The notes under the pieces: generated by a model | Databases searched by the model: none | What the model was told of the DNA's origin: nothing | What the model saw: the letters and a program-made list of their open reading frames with translations, nothing else | Source of the DNA: Eonycteris spelaea | Lineage: Eukaryota > Chordata > Mammalia > Chiroptera > Pteropodidae | Assembly: GCA_003508835.1 (NCBI GenBank) | Contig: PUFA01000022.1 | Coordinates: 7,006,001 to 7,070,000 of the forward strand | Direction: 5' to 3' | DNA: 64,000 nucleotides | Shown: positions 49,350 through 62,299 of the stretch, piece after piece | Layout: each line of letters starts with the position of its first letter | Numbering within the stretch: position 1 is the first letter of the stretch | Translations under genes and position numbers: made by a program

Positions 49350-51550
49350 TTAAAAATGTTTTTGTTCGTTTCTTGTCGCTTTATTTTACTTTGTTTTATT
49401 AGGTTCTTTTTTCTGAGCTTCTTCTTTTCTTTTATCTCTTATATTTTTCAAAAGTTTTAGCTTCCTTCTCAGACTTTCTTTTCTCATGGGGCAAAATGGC
49501 TGCAGCTCTTGCATGCCTCTGTTTCTATCAACACACCATTCAGAACAGGTTTGGGGATTCTCACTTCATGACTGCCTGATGTGAAAGGGGTGTTTTGGAT
49601 CTTTGTATCCACCTCAATCCACCTTAGTTCATCGCAATTCATATTATAGTCTATAACTGTGCCCTTATTCATTTGACATGTATCTCAAGTTGTCTTTTTG
49701 CTGACCCTTTTCTCTGCCCTGCCTCTTCGTTTCTATGCCCTGAAATTTCTCATAAGTTTCTTCCAAGTCCTCAAAAGTACAGAAAGAAAATCATCAAGCA
49801 GTTGTTGCCCAAACACATACCCGCATAAGGCATGGCATGACAGTTCCTTCTTCCTGATGAAAACTTCCCTCTCTACAACTTAGTTCTGAGAGCCTCTCTT
49901 ACTTAAAATACTCAATAAGAAGATAGGATAGAGAAGAATGTCAAAAGTCATAGCAGCATGTCTTCCTAACAATGATGAGCCCTAACTCTAATAATTGTCT
50001 TTGCATTCCACCATGTACATCAATTGAGCAGCTTCTGGTAAGATAATCACACCAGCTTTGTCAACTTTTGGTTATTCCTGAGGACCATCGTGGTGCTATC
50101 TAAAATGTGAAGGTGTTTAGCTTTTAAGATTTTCAGCTGTGTGGCTTTCACTGAAAATTTTAGACAACCGAAGATGTCACGTTTAACATTTTGCTACATA
50201 CCACTGACTCAAGTTTTGTCATTATCACAAACTCAGTTGCCCAAAGATGTTGTCTACCAAAGGTTTTCTGTGTTCTCTGACTATTCTTTCCTCTCCCTAA
50301 AGTTTATTATGTGACTGACTGTCCATGTCTGTGGGTTTTAATGACCTAAAAGCATACCTCTACTGCTGTACACTGGTTTTGAAGACATCCTTGACCCTTT
50401 CAAGAAAGTAAACTCATGATTTTATTTTTTTCATGTCTGAATTATTTTCTTGAGGCATGGTTTATTACCATTTCTGCTCCAATTATTTCTATTGCTTCCT
50501 TGAGTAACTAATTTATTTAGCAGTTTAAACTTGGAAGGATATAAACTTGAAAGGGTTTATATTTCTCCAATGACTCCTTTCAAGCATGTTCTTCAAAATA
50601 ATTGGTGACCCCTATAGCTATTTTGGGAAGATGGCATACTTACTGATTAAGTTCAGTAATAACATATCCATCCACTTTAAAATTCCAAATGTATGTCCTA
50701 TTCAAAATAAATCCTTCCCTTCTGCTCTTCCCAAGCACCAGCTACACTTGTAATCTTGGTGACTTGGAGTTATGAAGGGGTGTTGTCTCTACTCTTATGA
50801 TCCTCCTCACAGTCCAATCCCTTTGAGTGTGGCATGAAGGTAGTCATGGGCCACTCCAGGAACGCTGACGTTCTTTTCTTCTCGAAGTCTTAATTTTAAC
50901 AGCAAATTCTACTTCACTTAATTGCTGATGGTTTTGATTGCATCTTTGATTGTTATTCTTGCATCTCTAGTTAACACTTATTGTCAGTCGATGTCTTCTG
51001 AGCAGGTATTCAAAGTCTACCTCTCCTACATGACGCCACAGTGTCATACAACTGCACAAGTCCCTTAAAAAGGGAAATCCATGTCCAATTCCACCACGTA
51101 TTCTCCCCTCTCAACAAGCAGGCCATCCTCTTAAATAACCAGCAGGACAGCTCAGTTAGGTTCTCTCCTGCAGTATCTCTAGATCCAATTGAAAATGATA
51201 CATCTTTGCTGTGATGAAAAGCAGGACTTTCCAACATTAATCATTCCTTTCATCTAGCTATCTTTTTCCAATTATCTTTCCAACCTCTTAGATAGGTATA
51301 GAGCAGCTAATCAATGTTGTTGGGTAAGTAGACTTCCAAATGTGATATAAAATACCAGGCTTTCATTCTTCATGTCAACTTTAAACTCTTCAAATGATTT
51401 CTTTTGGAGAATAGCCAGGCTCATTTCACTTGAAGTTGTGTCTGAAAAGTAACTCCCTTTATAGCAACAATCTCCATAACTGGCTGATGACACACTTCCA
51501 AATATACCACCTCCCTACCTTCTGCCCCCAACTACAGTGTTCTGTATATA
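49350..51550 (-). pseudogene. Possible decayed retrocopy, parent unidentified
   Basis: Over about 2.2 kb the minus strand has low local stop density, switching frames. Pieces include SLAILQKKSFEEFKVDMKNE (51430-51370 area), a 75-codon frame at 51237-51010 with DTAGENLTELSCWLFKRM, and LLVERGEYVVELDMDFPF. Further on are RITIKDAIKTISN with QLSEVEFAVKIKTSRR, then EETYEKFQGIETKRQGREK near 49740. Last comes a lysine-rich end RDKRKEEAQKKEPNKTK closed by a stop near 49390. Base use is richer in GC and in sense-strand purines than the surroundings. The order is compatible with an intronless, frameshifted gene copy. I could not name the parent, and an unknown repeat is possible. Confidence 0.3.
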
Positions 51551-52179
51551 TGGAAAATGGTGATGATGATGTGGGAAGTCAATGGGAGACTGTGACAACC
51601 CCCCTCTACCTGATTCTTAGCTGGCTCCTTGACACTTTTTTATACATATGAGATAAGTTAGTTGAAAGTTTTCATTTTTTTTTTTTCTTTAGCTTTGGAT
51701 CCTCACTGCCAATTTCAGGATAATAGGAGAAATGTTATATAATAACCTGTTATAACTGCAAATGCAAATTTTGGGTTATATTTCTAGCTTTTACCCTCAG
51801 TGGTTTTTTTTGTTTCATCTTTTTCATCTCTTTGCCTTTCTTTCTTTTTCAGATTTCTAAAACAGTACCCAGTGTGTCTTCTATATTCCTGCTCTAGTGT
51901 TTTACACTATCAGTTCTGTCATGTACTGCTCTAGTAAAGTCTCAATTCTTTTGTTACTATTTCTCTTTACTTGACCCAAATGTTTTATATAATTATGATC
52001 TCCTTTGTTTCAACTTGTAATCTTCTCGTCTTTGCATCTGTTTTAATGTTTCCACAAAAGCTTACTGAAAAACATGCTGTATGTTTTGAATAGGGAAATG
52101 CAGAAAAAATATAGTGAAAAATATCCTTCTGGCCCTTGTTTCTAAGTCACTGAGTTCCTTCTCTGAAGGTAACACAGTT

Positions 52180-52505
52180 ACATTTCACATGCAAAAGGAA
52201 AATTCTATAAATACTTTGACAAAATAGTGGCATACCATTTGACCAGCTCTTTATTATCTTTACTTAATATTGTATCTTGGAGATCCTTCCTTGTCAATAC
52301 ACAAAGATAGTTTGAAATGTTTTATGACTGCATACTATTCCATTATGTGCTGTAATAAGTTTAATAAACTCCATATTAATAGACAGCAAGGGGTACATGC
52401 ATTTGTAATCTTGTTAGACAGTACAAAATACCTCTCGATTAGGGTTACTAATATACTGCTTCAATTCTTATGTTTGATAATTTCGATAATTTGGCAATAG
52501 GATAG
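52180..52505 (-). repeat. Old L1 ORF2-end/3' fragment, reverse orientation
   Basis: The plus strand shows antisense L1 blocks TCTTGGAGATCCTTCCTTGT, then TATGACTGCATACTATTCCA and TTATGTGCTGTAATAAGTTT. These correspond to 'tgcatagtattccattgtatgg' in reverse L1. Confidence 0.7.
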
Positions 52506-53142
52506 ATGATCAAAGATGATGTTTCCGTGCATATTAATTTTATGCTGTATACACATGCATACACTATAAACAAAAAGAATTATTATTTTTAAAAAATAGC
52601 CATAAAATCTATGACATAAAAAAATTTTAAAAATGAGATGAGAACAATTTCACAAATATGTTTCCCCCTTCTTGAGTCATTAAAAAGACCAAACTAAATA
52701 GAAATTTTAAAAAAGATATTTCTAGGAAAGACTAATATCATATTACATTCGTTTTTTGTCAAATTGATATGTGGATCAACATAATTCTAAACAAAGTCAC
52801 GACTTTGGTGATAAAAATAAAATTATCCAAAATTTATTATGAAAGAACAAAGGCTAAGATATCCCAAGAGATTGGGTGATGCAAACAATCACCAGGGGCT
52901 TCACAGGGGTAATATTTTATTACTTGGCCTGGATTCTAATTCTACATATGTTAAATGTGTAATTGTGCTTTAAAATCTTTCAGACATCTGTTATGTTCAC
53001 ATTATGTTTTAGTACCCTTTAAATTTGCTTTTTTCATCTACAGCTGAAAAGAAAGTTGTAGTGAATAATTTCTGGACTAATTTCCAATACCTGGAAAAAA
53101 AATCATTTAGTTAGTTTCTTTAGAATTCAATTTAGACTTCTA

Positions 53143-53460
53143 TTTTTTTTTTTTTTTTTCCTACCCCAAATGTCTCAGTGGCTGACCTTCTGAACTGGTC
53201 TAGCACTTGTGAATCCATAAGTCTAGGATGCATTCCTCTGTGGGCTCAAGGCTGTTTGTCCTCAAAACTTTACTCACAGAAATTTCATTTTCAAAGTTTT
53301 CTCCACAACATTTTAAATCATTACTTTTTTGTGAATTCTGAATGACTACTGATTTGGCACAATGAGAGAGTGATGAGAAATTTACAATAATGAAGTCTAA
53401 CTTGAAATAGTCTACACAGATAGAAATATGACAGTCTATGCTTTTGATAACCATGTAACC
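53143..53460 (-). repeat. Poly(A)-ended minus-strand segment, identity unknown
   Basis: A T17 run (53143-53159) sits at the left. On the minus strand this is a poly(A) tail after a segment with an 84-codon frame (53454-53200) that has no known domain. TTTAGACTTCTA immediately left of the T run resembles TTTAAGACTTCTA at 53838-53850, which could be a target duplication of a longer element of about 700 bp. Body unrecognised. Confidence 0.3.
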
Positions 53461-53464
53461 TACA

Positions 53465-54665
53465 TGTAACCTAGTGAGAGAATCAACATCTCATTGTATT
53501 ACTGCTGGAAAAAAGGTTGTGAAACTATAAGCAAACTACCTATTGAATCCTTTTTTCCATTTACTTTAGACAGTAAGGACTATATCAGCATAATCTAAAC
53601 CATCGGCTTAGGTCCTTCCTAGGTACGTGTGTACTATAACATTTTACTTTAAGTATTTTTTATGGTTTGACATCTTTTGCATGTATGTATTAATATTTTA
53701 GTGAAAGGATGTATGTTTTTAAAATAGATAATGCATTTTGGGTATATATTTACGACACTTATATAGACACTACAAGAATCATTATACCTATTTCTGTGAG
53801 AGCTATGAATGAATAAATAGTAAAATACAAGTTAAAGTTTAAGACTTCTAGAGTTATATATGATATCTCTCTATACTTCCAGAACTTTAAAGTTTACGAT
53901 AAAATCCAGTGGTGAATTTTTTTAACTTTGAGGATACTTATACTAAAACTAAATTTATGTAGTCTCTTTTCATTTATTATTTGATCAGTAAAATGCATGG
54001 GAGAAATGGGAAAATATTCTGCTCGATTTACAACTTATGTCAGGAATTTAAGAAAGGCATTTCTTACAAGAGCCTAGACAGACAATTTATATTTAAAATT
54101 AGAGAGTCTAAATTGTCTTCTATTAATAAAACTTGATAATTTAATCAATTACATATATCTTTTTTCTAATGTGCCACTATGATAGAGTTAAAATACATTT
54201 TAGAACTTCCATATATTTATTTCACTAATAAAATACTCCAGATAATGTTATCTAAGAAAATTTTACCTGTTATTAATACTCAGATATATAATTTCCAAAA
54301 AAATATATTTTTGATGTTGAATTCTATCAAAACACAGTACAATGTATAGACACAAAGTAATGGATATAAGATTTACTCAAATATTTCCCAATTATACGAA
54401 ATTTTAAGATTTCCATATAAGAAAATGGCACTGCTTTAATTACTTCTGTATGTTTTAGTACAAAATTAATATGTATGCTATACCGTGTTACATGATATTT
54501 ACTGAAGTCCTCTAGTTGTTATAAAGACCTGGCATTTTTGGAGCAAAATAAGTTTAATAATTTTAAATTTAAAAATAGATGTTCTATAGTCTTTCTAGAA
54601 GAAAGCATAAACAAGCATATTATTTTAGATTCATAAGACTTAACCTATGTATTGTTAATCATGCT
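53465..54665. other. AT-rich unassigned sequence
   Basis: No gene or confident repeat was seen. Confidence 0.35.
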
Positions 54666-54667
54666 AT

Positions 54668-55390
54668 TTGTTAAAATTTATTTTTCAATTACAGTTGACA
54701 TTCAACATTATATTAGTTTCAGGTGCACAACATAATGATTAGATACATATACACTGCTTATAATGATCACCCCAGTAAGTACAGAACCCATACTTTTGAC
54801 GCCATACACAGTTATTACACTATGATTGGCTGTATTCCCTAGGCTGTGCTCCGTGCCTGTTTTTATGACTGGCAATTGTACTTCTTAATCCCTTTCACCT
54901 TTTTGATTCATCTCTCCACACCCCCTCCTATCTGGCAGCTATTAATTTGTTCTCTGTATCTATGGTTGTTTCTATTTATTTTATTTTTTTCAAATTCTTC
55001 GTATCAGTGAAGTCATATGGTAGTTGTCTTGGTCTGACTTATTCCACTTAGCATAATACTCTCTAGGTCCATCCATGCTCTTGCAAATTGTTAAGATTTC
55101 ATCCTTTGTTATGGCGACTTCTAGTTCGTTGTATATACATACCGCATCTTCTTTATGCATTCATCTATCAATGGACATCTAGGTTTCCTCCATATCTTGG
55201 CTACTCTAAATAATGCTGCAATGAACATAGGGGTGTGCATGTCTTTTCAAATTCAGTTTTGGATTTCTTTGGATAAATACCCAAAAGTGGAATTGCTGGG
55301 TCATATGGTAGTTATGTTTTTAATTTTGGGAACTTCCAAACTGTTCCATATCAATAGTGGCTGCATTGATAACCATGCTATTCTTTAAAA
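54668..55390 (-). repeat. L1 LINE, 5'-truncated (ORF2 end and 3' UTR)
   Basis: On the minus strand the copy starts in the last part of ORF2. ATGACCCAGCAATTCCACTT, ATGTTCATTGCAGCATTATT and AGCATGGATGGACCTAGAGA are all recognisable. It passes AATAAGTCAGACCAAGACAA and GAGAACAAATTAATAGCTGC into the 3' UTR and ends CACCTGAAACTAATATAATG, TCAACTGTAATTGAAAAATA. It is better preserved than the other L1 pieces here, and this 3' end is the kind I associate with laurasiatherian genomes, bats included. A 77-codon plus-strand frame over it is antisense and not a gene. Confidence 0.9.
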
Positions 55391-55394
55391 AAAA

Positions 55395-56485
55395 CAAACA
55401 AAAAAAAACTAAATTCCTTAGTATTCGATGCTTATTTTTTCTTCTTTTTCTTATTTGGAACAAAAAAAAACATGATATTTTTGATTCCTAACTATGTTCT
55501 TTGTTATTTTTTAAGTTTAAATCTTTATAATTAAATGTATCTAAATTTAGTGTAATATATTTTTTATTTCCAAAAAATACTAAAGAATACATATGAAACA
55601 TATTTTTAATCTCTAGACACAATAGTCTTGCAGGTTTGATGGCTTAATATTATTCCTTAACTTTATATCAGTGTGGCACATTTTTTTCACAATAATATAT
55701 TTGACATAGTTATAACAATCAAACTGTTTCTAAACCAATAGATATAATGGAACTATTTTTGGATCTAGAGTTTTCTGAAATTGGGAAGAGGCTTTGACTT
55801 AATCCTCAGATCTCTAGCACACAGAGAAACTAAAGTGGTGTCTACAATTGAAGAGATGAAGCAATTACATGATGATTTGGGCTAAAGAAATTATCCTGTC
55901 ATTGTGCAAGAAGTTTGAAGCCTAAATTTAGACAGCCTGATTATTTACTTTTATCAAATACATTAATATTTAGTTAAACTAAAATTACTTTATCTTAATA
56001 TTTAAATATTCTTAGTTGTAAATACACATTGTCAAGTGAGATACCTTTATTTGGAGTTCAGAATATGTTGCTAACTATAATATATTTTTTACTGTAACTA
56101 GGTAAAGGTATCTTATTAAATTGTGAGATACGAGTTTATCAGTAATGGCATAAAATGCAAATATGTTTCAATTTGTACTTGAATTTTAACAATACCATTT
56201 CTTATTTTCACAATTATTATTTTTTTTTTACAAAATTATACCGGAAAATCTAATATAATATATATCCGTGTCATATGAATTATATACTAAATTCTGTAGA
56301 AACCACGCACAAATATGCCTACGTCTATTACTTAATTGCTACCTATTTGTCGACGAGTTTCACATCTTTCCTCCAGCTGCATTTTCACCCAGGAAAAATA
56401 CCTAACCACCTACAAGCCATTTCAATGTGCATAACTGCGAAATCCTGCGTCTCAATATATACAGAGATTTAAGCTGGATTGTTCT
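55395..56485. other. AT-rich unassigned sequence
   Basis: No gene or repeat was recognised beyond A/T homopolymers. Confidence 0.35.
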
Positions 56486-56489
56486 TTGA

Positions 56490-56990
56490 ATAATCCTCCT
56501 TCTCAATGGCATCCATCTATAGTAAACAATTGCTCAAACAAGAAATTCATGCATTATTCACAGTCGGCCGCTCTTTTTTGTCCTGTGCCCTCAGTCTGGC
56601 TCCTGCTTACCTCCCACCCTGACTACCCATTCTTTCTGCTTCATCCATGCAACACTTTGAGTTGTCTTATTATTCTGGCTCTTGCTATACACTTTTGCTC
56701 TGTTATTTCTGCTAGGATTATCCTCCTCATTTCCTCCTAACATATCAGCTAACACGACCCACCTTAGATTGATCTTATTTTAGACGCTACTTCCTGCCAG
56801 ATGTCATTATTAACTACCAAATGGGCTTCTCGGAAACTATGAGCCCCTGTAGTGCCCTGTATTGTAATTGCCTTTCCACTTCAGAGTTAGAAGCAATTCC
56901 CCCAGTACTTCCTAAGTTCCTTTATGGCAAGCAACACATCTAGCGTGTTCAACATAGAAATTCCAGTACTTGGCCCAGAGCACAACAAAA
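56490..56990 (+). repeat. L2 LINE 3' region
   Basis: CTGTGCCCTCAGTCTGGCTC, CCTCCCACCCTGACTACCCA, ACGCTACTTCCTGCCAGATG, TGTAATTGCCTTTCCACTTC and the terminal-type TGGCCCAGAGCACAACAAAA fit plus-strand L2 3' order. The closing 'ataggtgctcaataaat' is degraded. Confidence 0.6.
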
Positions 56991-57589
56991 TAGGAATGGT
57001 AAATCTACAAAAAAGTTCTGGCTACAGATAAACCCTTCAAAATTATATATAAAATGGGTAAGAACCATTTTGGATATAAGAACCATTGATCTCATAAAAT
57101 AAATGTATTGGTGATACAATCTTTATGAGAAAAATTTTAGTTAGGTCTTATAATTAAGAATGACTAGATACAGAGTGATCATAGATATTCCATTTCTTTT
57201 CTAGATATGTCTCTAGAGGCACTGAGGAATCAGACATGAATTTGAGTAGTATAAAGTTCTTTTTATTAAAAAAAAAGACCTTCAAAAATATATTGTCAAA
57301 GAATGAGATCATTGTTTTATAAAGTTACAGTAATCCTTTCTAAGTGAATTTGAATTTACTACAATGTCACCAAAGAATCAGCAAAATAGTATCTTGAATC
57401 TTCAATCAGATTTATAAATGATTGTGCACTAAAAATTGTTTTAAGGCTTCTCTTCCTGTCAGTTACATGGAGATTCCAATAAAGTTGTCTTAATTTAGTT
57501 GAACCATTATGTTCGTTTGTTTCTCCCTTAAACCAAATGTTCGAATCTTGTCTGAGGCTGTGTTTAATAGAGACTAACCCCATGATTAA

Positions 57590-57890
57590 GCACTCTCCCC
57601 CGAGCCCACGGTCTTAGGGATTCAGCTCTTATGCACAACTGCCTGCCCTTTAAGGCTAATGGAGGCCTTCTCCATCTCAGCTGTTAGGAGTTCACAGCTA
57701 ATCTCTCCATTTTCACTTTCTCAGCTTTCTTTACATTTCCCCATATTGTATGGCATAATAATATTTTCCTGTTCAGCTTAATGATTTTATCTCTTTCCCC
57801 CATCTTCGAGCTATTTATTTTTCTAATAACCCTTCAGGGGCGTGACTTGCAAACCCTGTCTATAACAACGCAAACTCTCAAAGTTGTGAG
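57590..57890. other. Non-repeat block, candidate conserved element
   Basis: Higher-complexity sequence (CCCGAGCCCACGGTCTTAGG, GTTAGGAGTTCACAGCTAAT, TCAGGGGCGTGACTTGC) with no repeat signature or frame. Only texture supports the call. Confidence 0.2.
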
Positions 57891-58685
57891 ATTGATTTAT
57901 AGAAATAAAATTTTCCATTGAAGAATATTACAAAGGTAGAATCGTAGGGATGAAGGCAAGTGTCCGCCACATAAAACTCTCATGTAACTCATTTCACTTT
58001 TAGCAATAGAATCAGCATGGTTACCTCTCTTGAAGAAAATAAAAGGTAATATATTTAGGCCGCATCCCTGAAACGTATAGATTTTCAGTAAATATTTATT
58101 GAAAGAATGGAAGTTGTTCATAAATTTTAATCTTGAAGAGCCTGTTGTAACTGCATCTGCTCTCACCATAAATGTTTACTACATAAAGACAGAGAAAAGT
58201 GAAATGGTTTGATTAAGGTGGCTCAGAGGAGATAGAGCCAACACACAGAAAGCAACGGGAGAGGGGCCATGTGATGGTAAAAGATGTTCCTGAAGGAGGC
58301 TTTGCTTATCGCCATGCTGTCCTATGGAAAAGGCTCTCTTCCCTGACTTCATACATTTCAACAAGTCAACCTACCCTGAAATCCCATGACCCCATTCACA
58401 AGAACACTGGGTGTATTTTCCATTCCAGAGAAAGAAAAATACCCAGCCCTCTGTCATGCTTATACTACCTTTAATCTTACATATTTTATTCTACCCATCT
58501 TTGTGTGCTAGTCATTTTTTTTGAAAGGTGTGATAAACTGTTTGGCTCACCAAATTCACACAAGTTGAATCTAGTTGTGATAAAAGATGTAACGATTGTT
58601 CTACTATTAGGTGTACTAATAGGTACAGTCCTGATCATGAGTGAGGAGAATACTTAGTGAAAAGCCATGTTAACCTAAAATATGA
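57891..58685. other. Unassigned sequence
   Basis: A 90-codon minus-strand frame (58169-57897) and a 67-codon plus-strand frame lie here without a recognised domain. No repeat was identified. Confidence 0.35.
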
Positions 58686-58689
58686 AAAT

Positions 58690-58815
58690 ATAAATCTCTC
58701 TCTAAATAAATATATACGTATGTGTATATGTATATATGTACATGTATAATTTTGAATTAATTTGAGCTATCGACATATATATTTAATATGAATATGTATA
58801 CAAATATATATAATA
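58690..58815. repeat. TA/TG-rich low-complexity repeat
   Basis: Alternating TATA/TGTA sequence around ATATATACGTATGTGTATAT. Confidence 0.75.
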
Positions 58816-59203
58816 CACAGAAACACACACTAAGTAAACAAATGAGTCAAAATAAATTTGTTGCACGTATTAATGAAATTAATGTAATTTACATTCCATG
58901 ATACTTTAATTATTTGATAGAATAATTTTTGCTTTAGTTTCATAAAGGAATACTTCTTGGAAATGCAATTATGATATCATTGAATTTTTTTGTACATCTT
59001 CCCAAGACTAAATTGCATTGCCCTCTGCAATTTCGAGTTATGCCATAGTAAGCTACATTTCCTCCAAGGATTTAATTCAACTTGTAAAAATTTTAGATTT
59101 TGTTCTGTGACAGCATAGAGTTTTAAAAACTATTAGCTTCTTTAAACCACTGCAGAATAAAAGTACTAAAAATGGCTGTTTAAAAAAGACAGTGTAATAT
59201 TTT

Positions 59204-59243
59204 TAGGGTTACAGTGGTAGAGGGGTATTCTACCACCCTAACC
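59204..59243. repeat. Short hairpin-forming inverted repeat
   Basis: GTGGTAGA and TCTACCAC pair perfectly around a 7-base loop (GGGGTAT). The pairing extends outward imperfectly through AGGGTTACA and CCTAACCT, about 17-19 bp in total. Confidence 0.7.
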
Positions 59244-59244
59244 T

Positions 59245-60685
59245 CTACCTGAGCAATTAGGTTTCCACACTGACTTAGTGTGCCAGGGTCATGTACTCAA
59301 GAAATAAGTAGTGTAACAGACACGTTAATAAAATCAGAACTAAAAGATCAGAACAGATAGTTCCAATAAAAGCTATTGTCAGAATGTGTTCTGCAGTCCC
59401 CAAGGAATAGAGCATAAACAGAGTAAGCAAACCATTTTATTCTTAGTCCAGATTGAGTCAATTAACTGACCAGTGCCATTTCTTCATTAGCAAATGAGAA
59501 TGCTGCCCAGAACATGTAGAAGACATGTCTAATATCTGATCAATACAGACCCCTACGTCTGTTTTCTTGGAGTTGTGGTCTTTAAAATAGTGTTCACACT
59601 AGGGTTTATGTAAATTGAGCCATTGGGATGCAGGGAACACACAATTTATATTTCTAGTCCTTTCCATTATTAAAAATTAATTAATTAAGCTTTTCAACAT
59701 TTGATACATCGATTAGCACCGATGCCCCTACATGACCTTCATTTCAGACAATCATGTTTCAGGTACAGTACTCAAGGAGGCTTGAGAGAAGCACGAGAGT
59801 TCTTCACGTGGGGATGTTGACAGTACCATCCCCAGTATTAGTATGATTATGTTATTTTACATTTAACTAGAGCAAACTCCATAAAATGCAAAGGTGATTT
59901 TAAGGATTCTTGAAAATGAACTGAAAGTTGAAGATGACAATGATATGTGTAAAAATCCAAGAAAACAGGCCAATGGTGGAGCTGACAATTCTGCACTTAA
60001 TCATCGCATGATAACCAAGTTTATAATCAGTCTTTCTATGAGATAAAAACAGTGGTGATCTACTAGTACTGAGACTCAGAGAAAAGAGAGACTATTTGAG
60101 ATAAAGGTTTATATCCACTACTGTTAATAAACCTCATTTCAAGTGTATTTTGCATTGAAACTTCAGTTTATGATCGAACTTCACGGTTTGCCAGACATTT
60201 AAATATCTTTTAAGAAGTCTAATTTTACCTCAGTCTTTGAAAATGATTATTTGTGTTTGCATTAAAGTGTTATAGGTTTGTAATGTATAATAAACACATA
60301 CACGTTAGGTGGGTGGGTCAAAATTCACTGTGCCGACAGGAAAACATGTTTAAAGAAGTTCAGAGACTTGTGCATCGAAGACCTATGTGCTTTGGCACAA
60401 ATAATTAGGGAGCTTTGGGACAAAAAGGACACACAGTCTCACAGGGAGCCTGAGGCACTGCCTAGAACCAGATAATTCATCTCACGGTTATGTGCAGATA
60501 TTACATTAAGAGAAAGAGACATATTTCACTAATTTTACTAGTATTTATTGAGACTACAATATGAAGGTTGGGAATGCTTGTGCTGAGAATAAAGGGGGAG
60601 AGGTCACTCCAAGCAAAAGGAAGACATTTGAACATTGGTGAAAAGTGTGTTACATGTGGAGCTATTGAGAATGTGTCCTTCCTCA
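59245..60685. other. Unassigned sequence, includes a high-complexity block at 59440-59640
   Basis: No gene recognised. The block 59440-59640 has a non-repetitive texture like that of conserved elements (GAGTCAATTAACTGACCAG, GAGCCATTGGGATGCAGGG). No frame was found. Confidence 0.3.
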
Positions 60686-60689
60686 GCCC

Positions 60690-60800
60690 AGTTTCCCTCT
60701 CTGCTACTCCCCAGCTTTGTGAAAGGGAGCAAGTTACCAAACTTACTTTACCTCAACTGAAAAATGACCATGATAGTACCATACGACTCAGAGACTTCTT
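60690..60800 (+). repeat. MIR SINE fragment
   Basis: AGCTTTGTGAAAGGGAGCAA, GTTACCAAACTTACTTTACC, TCAACTGAAAAATGACCATG and ATAGTACCATACGACTC follow MIR core order. Confidence 0.65.
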
Positions 60801-61118
60801 ATGACACTTGAATTACTGGATGCAACACACTTCCACAATGCTTGTCATTTCCTCATTGCTGGCTAAGGTGATTTTACCATAGGCTCTATGCTTTTCCATA
60901 GAAGTGTCTCTATTTTTTCTCAGCATTGGATTTCTGGCACCAAGCATCTTGTTTTAACGTGACAGCAATTGCTAGAGAATAAATAACTAAATAAATAAAA
61001 CATCAAGTACATGCAGTATCAGCAGGAGATGGCTGGAGAGGCAGGTCTAGAATAGTCATATCTTGGCTTACCTACTTCTAAGGGTAATCTAGAAGTAGCC
61101 TGAAGGCAATCAGGAGAC

Positions 61119-61140
61119 TGTGTGTGTGTGTGTGTGTATG
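61119..61140. repeat. (GT)n microsatellite
   Basis: About ten GT units. Confidence 0.9.
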
Positions 61141-61179
61141 TGAATATTACATAAATATTACATGTATATACTCACCTCC

Positions 61180-61199
61180 ACACACATATATATATATAT
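61180..61199. repeat. CA/TA short repeat
   Basis: Short CACACATATATATATA run. Confidence 0.85.
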
Positions 61200-61359
61200 C
61201 CTGCTGATAAATATAACTTCATTCGATGCTAAATATTTGCATCTGTGTGCCTCCATGGCACACAGAACTACATTAGCAAGCATATCATCTAGGCATAAAA
61301 TTCAGGATCAAATATTTCCTTTAGGTGTTGAAATGTATAAATGCTTATATAATTAATAT

Positions 61360-62295
61360 CATTTCTTCAGATTTAGTGCTTCAGTCCTTATTTACTTTTA
61401 AGCTTTCTCTTGCCACAATTTAATACTTTATTTAGATTATACATCAGATTATACAACATTACACTGTTGGCCATTTTTAATACAACTTGAATGTGATGCA
61501 TAATAAGGAATTTATGTGATGAAGTTAAGGCAATCCTAGTAATTTATAACCTGAGCCCATGTTTTATTTTGTAATACATATTTTTTACTATTATAAAAAA
61601 CCTCAATAAGTACCTTTTCTTTGAACTATCATACTCAATATTTTCAATTTCTTAGACCTAATTTTCCTTTACACTTATGTGTATTAGTTAAGCTTTTCTA
61701 AAGACTTTTCATTCAATATAGCACTATTAAGAAAAATCATTATGACTTTCAATATAATTACTTTTTAAAAGAGAAATTTGTAAAGAAAAAAATCAATTTA
61801 AAAATATTTATTTCCTTTCTAATACTTCCACAAACTATACATATATGTTAAATTGTAATATTTTCTTACTACATCCAAGCACATTATTATAAATCTAAAA
61901 CTCCACTGCTTTATTCTGCGAGGTTAATTTTTAATTTCATTATGTTAAAATATCTTACTGAACGTTAAGAAAATAAGGCATCTTCAGTTTAAATAATAAT
62001 ATGGCAGGATGTAGAAACTGAATAATGGAGTAAATAAAGAGATACTATATAGGATGAAAATATTGTTTGCATAAAAACCTAAAAATTACTGAAGATGGCA
62101 TTCTCCTTGCTTAACACATTTAGTGTATTTTTGTTCCTCATTGAATAGTCGTATATGATCAACACTGTAGTAATCTGAGTGGATGCCAGAAAAAAATAAC
62201 AAAACCAGACTGACCGGTCGCATTACACATCCATGCTCTTCAATCCAGTGCTTTTATTCTGAAAAATGACAATAATCTCCAATTGGCTCCCAGAG
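61360..62295. other. AT-rich unassigned sequence
   Basis: No gene or confident repeat was seen. Confidence 0.35.
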
Positions 62296-62299
62296 ATAT

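Noticed and set aside
55155..55388. 77-codon plus-strand open frame
   Set aside because: Antisense to L1 ORF2/3' UTR; no independent coding signal.
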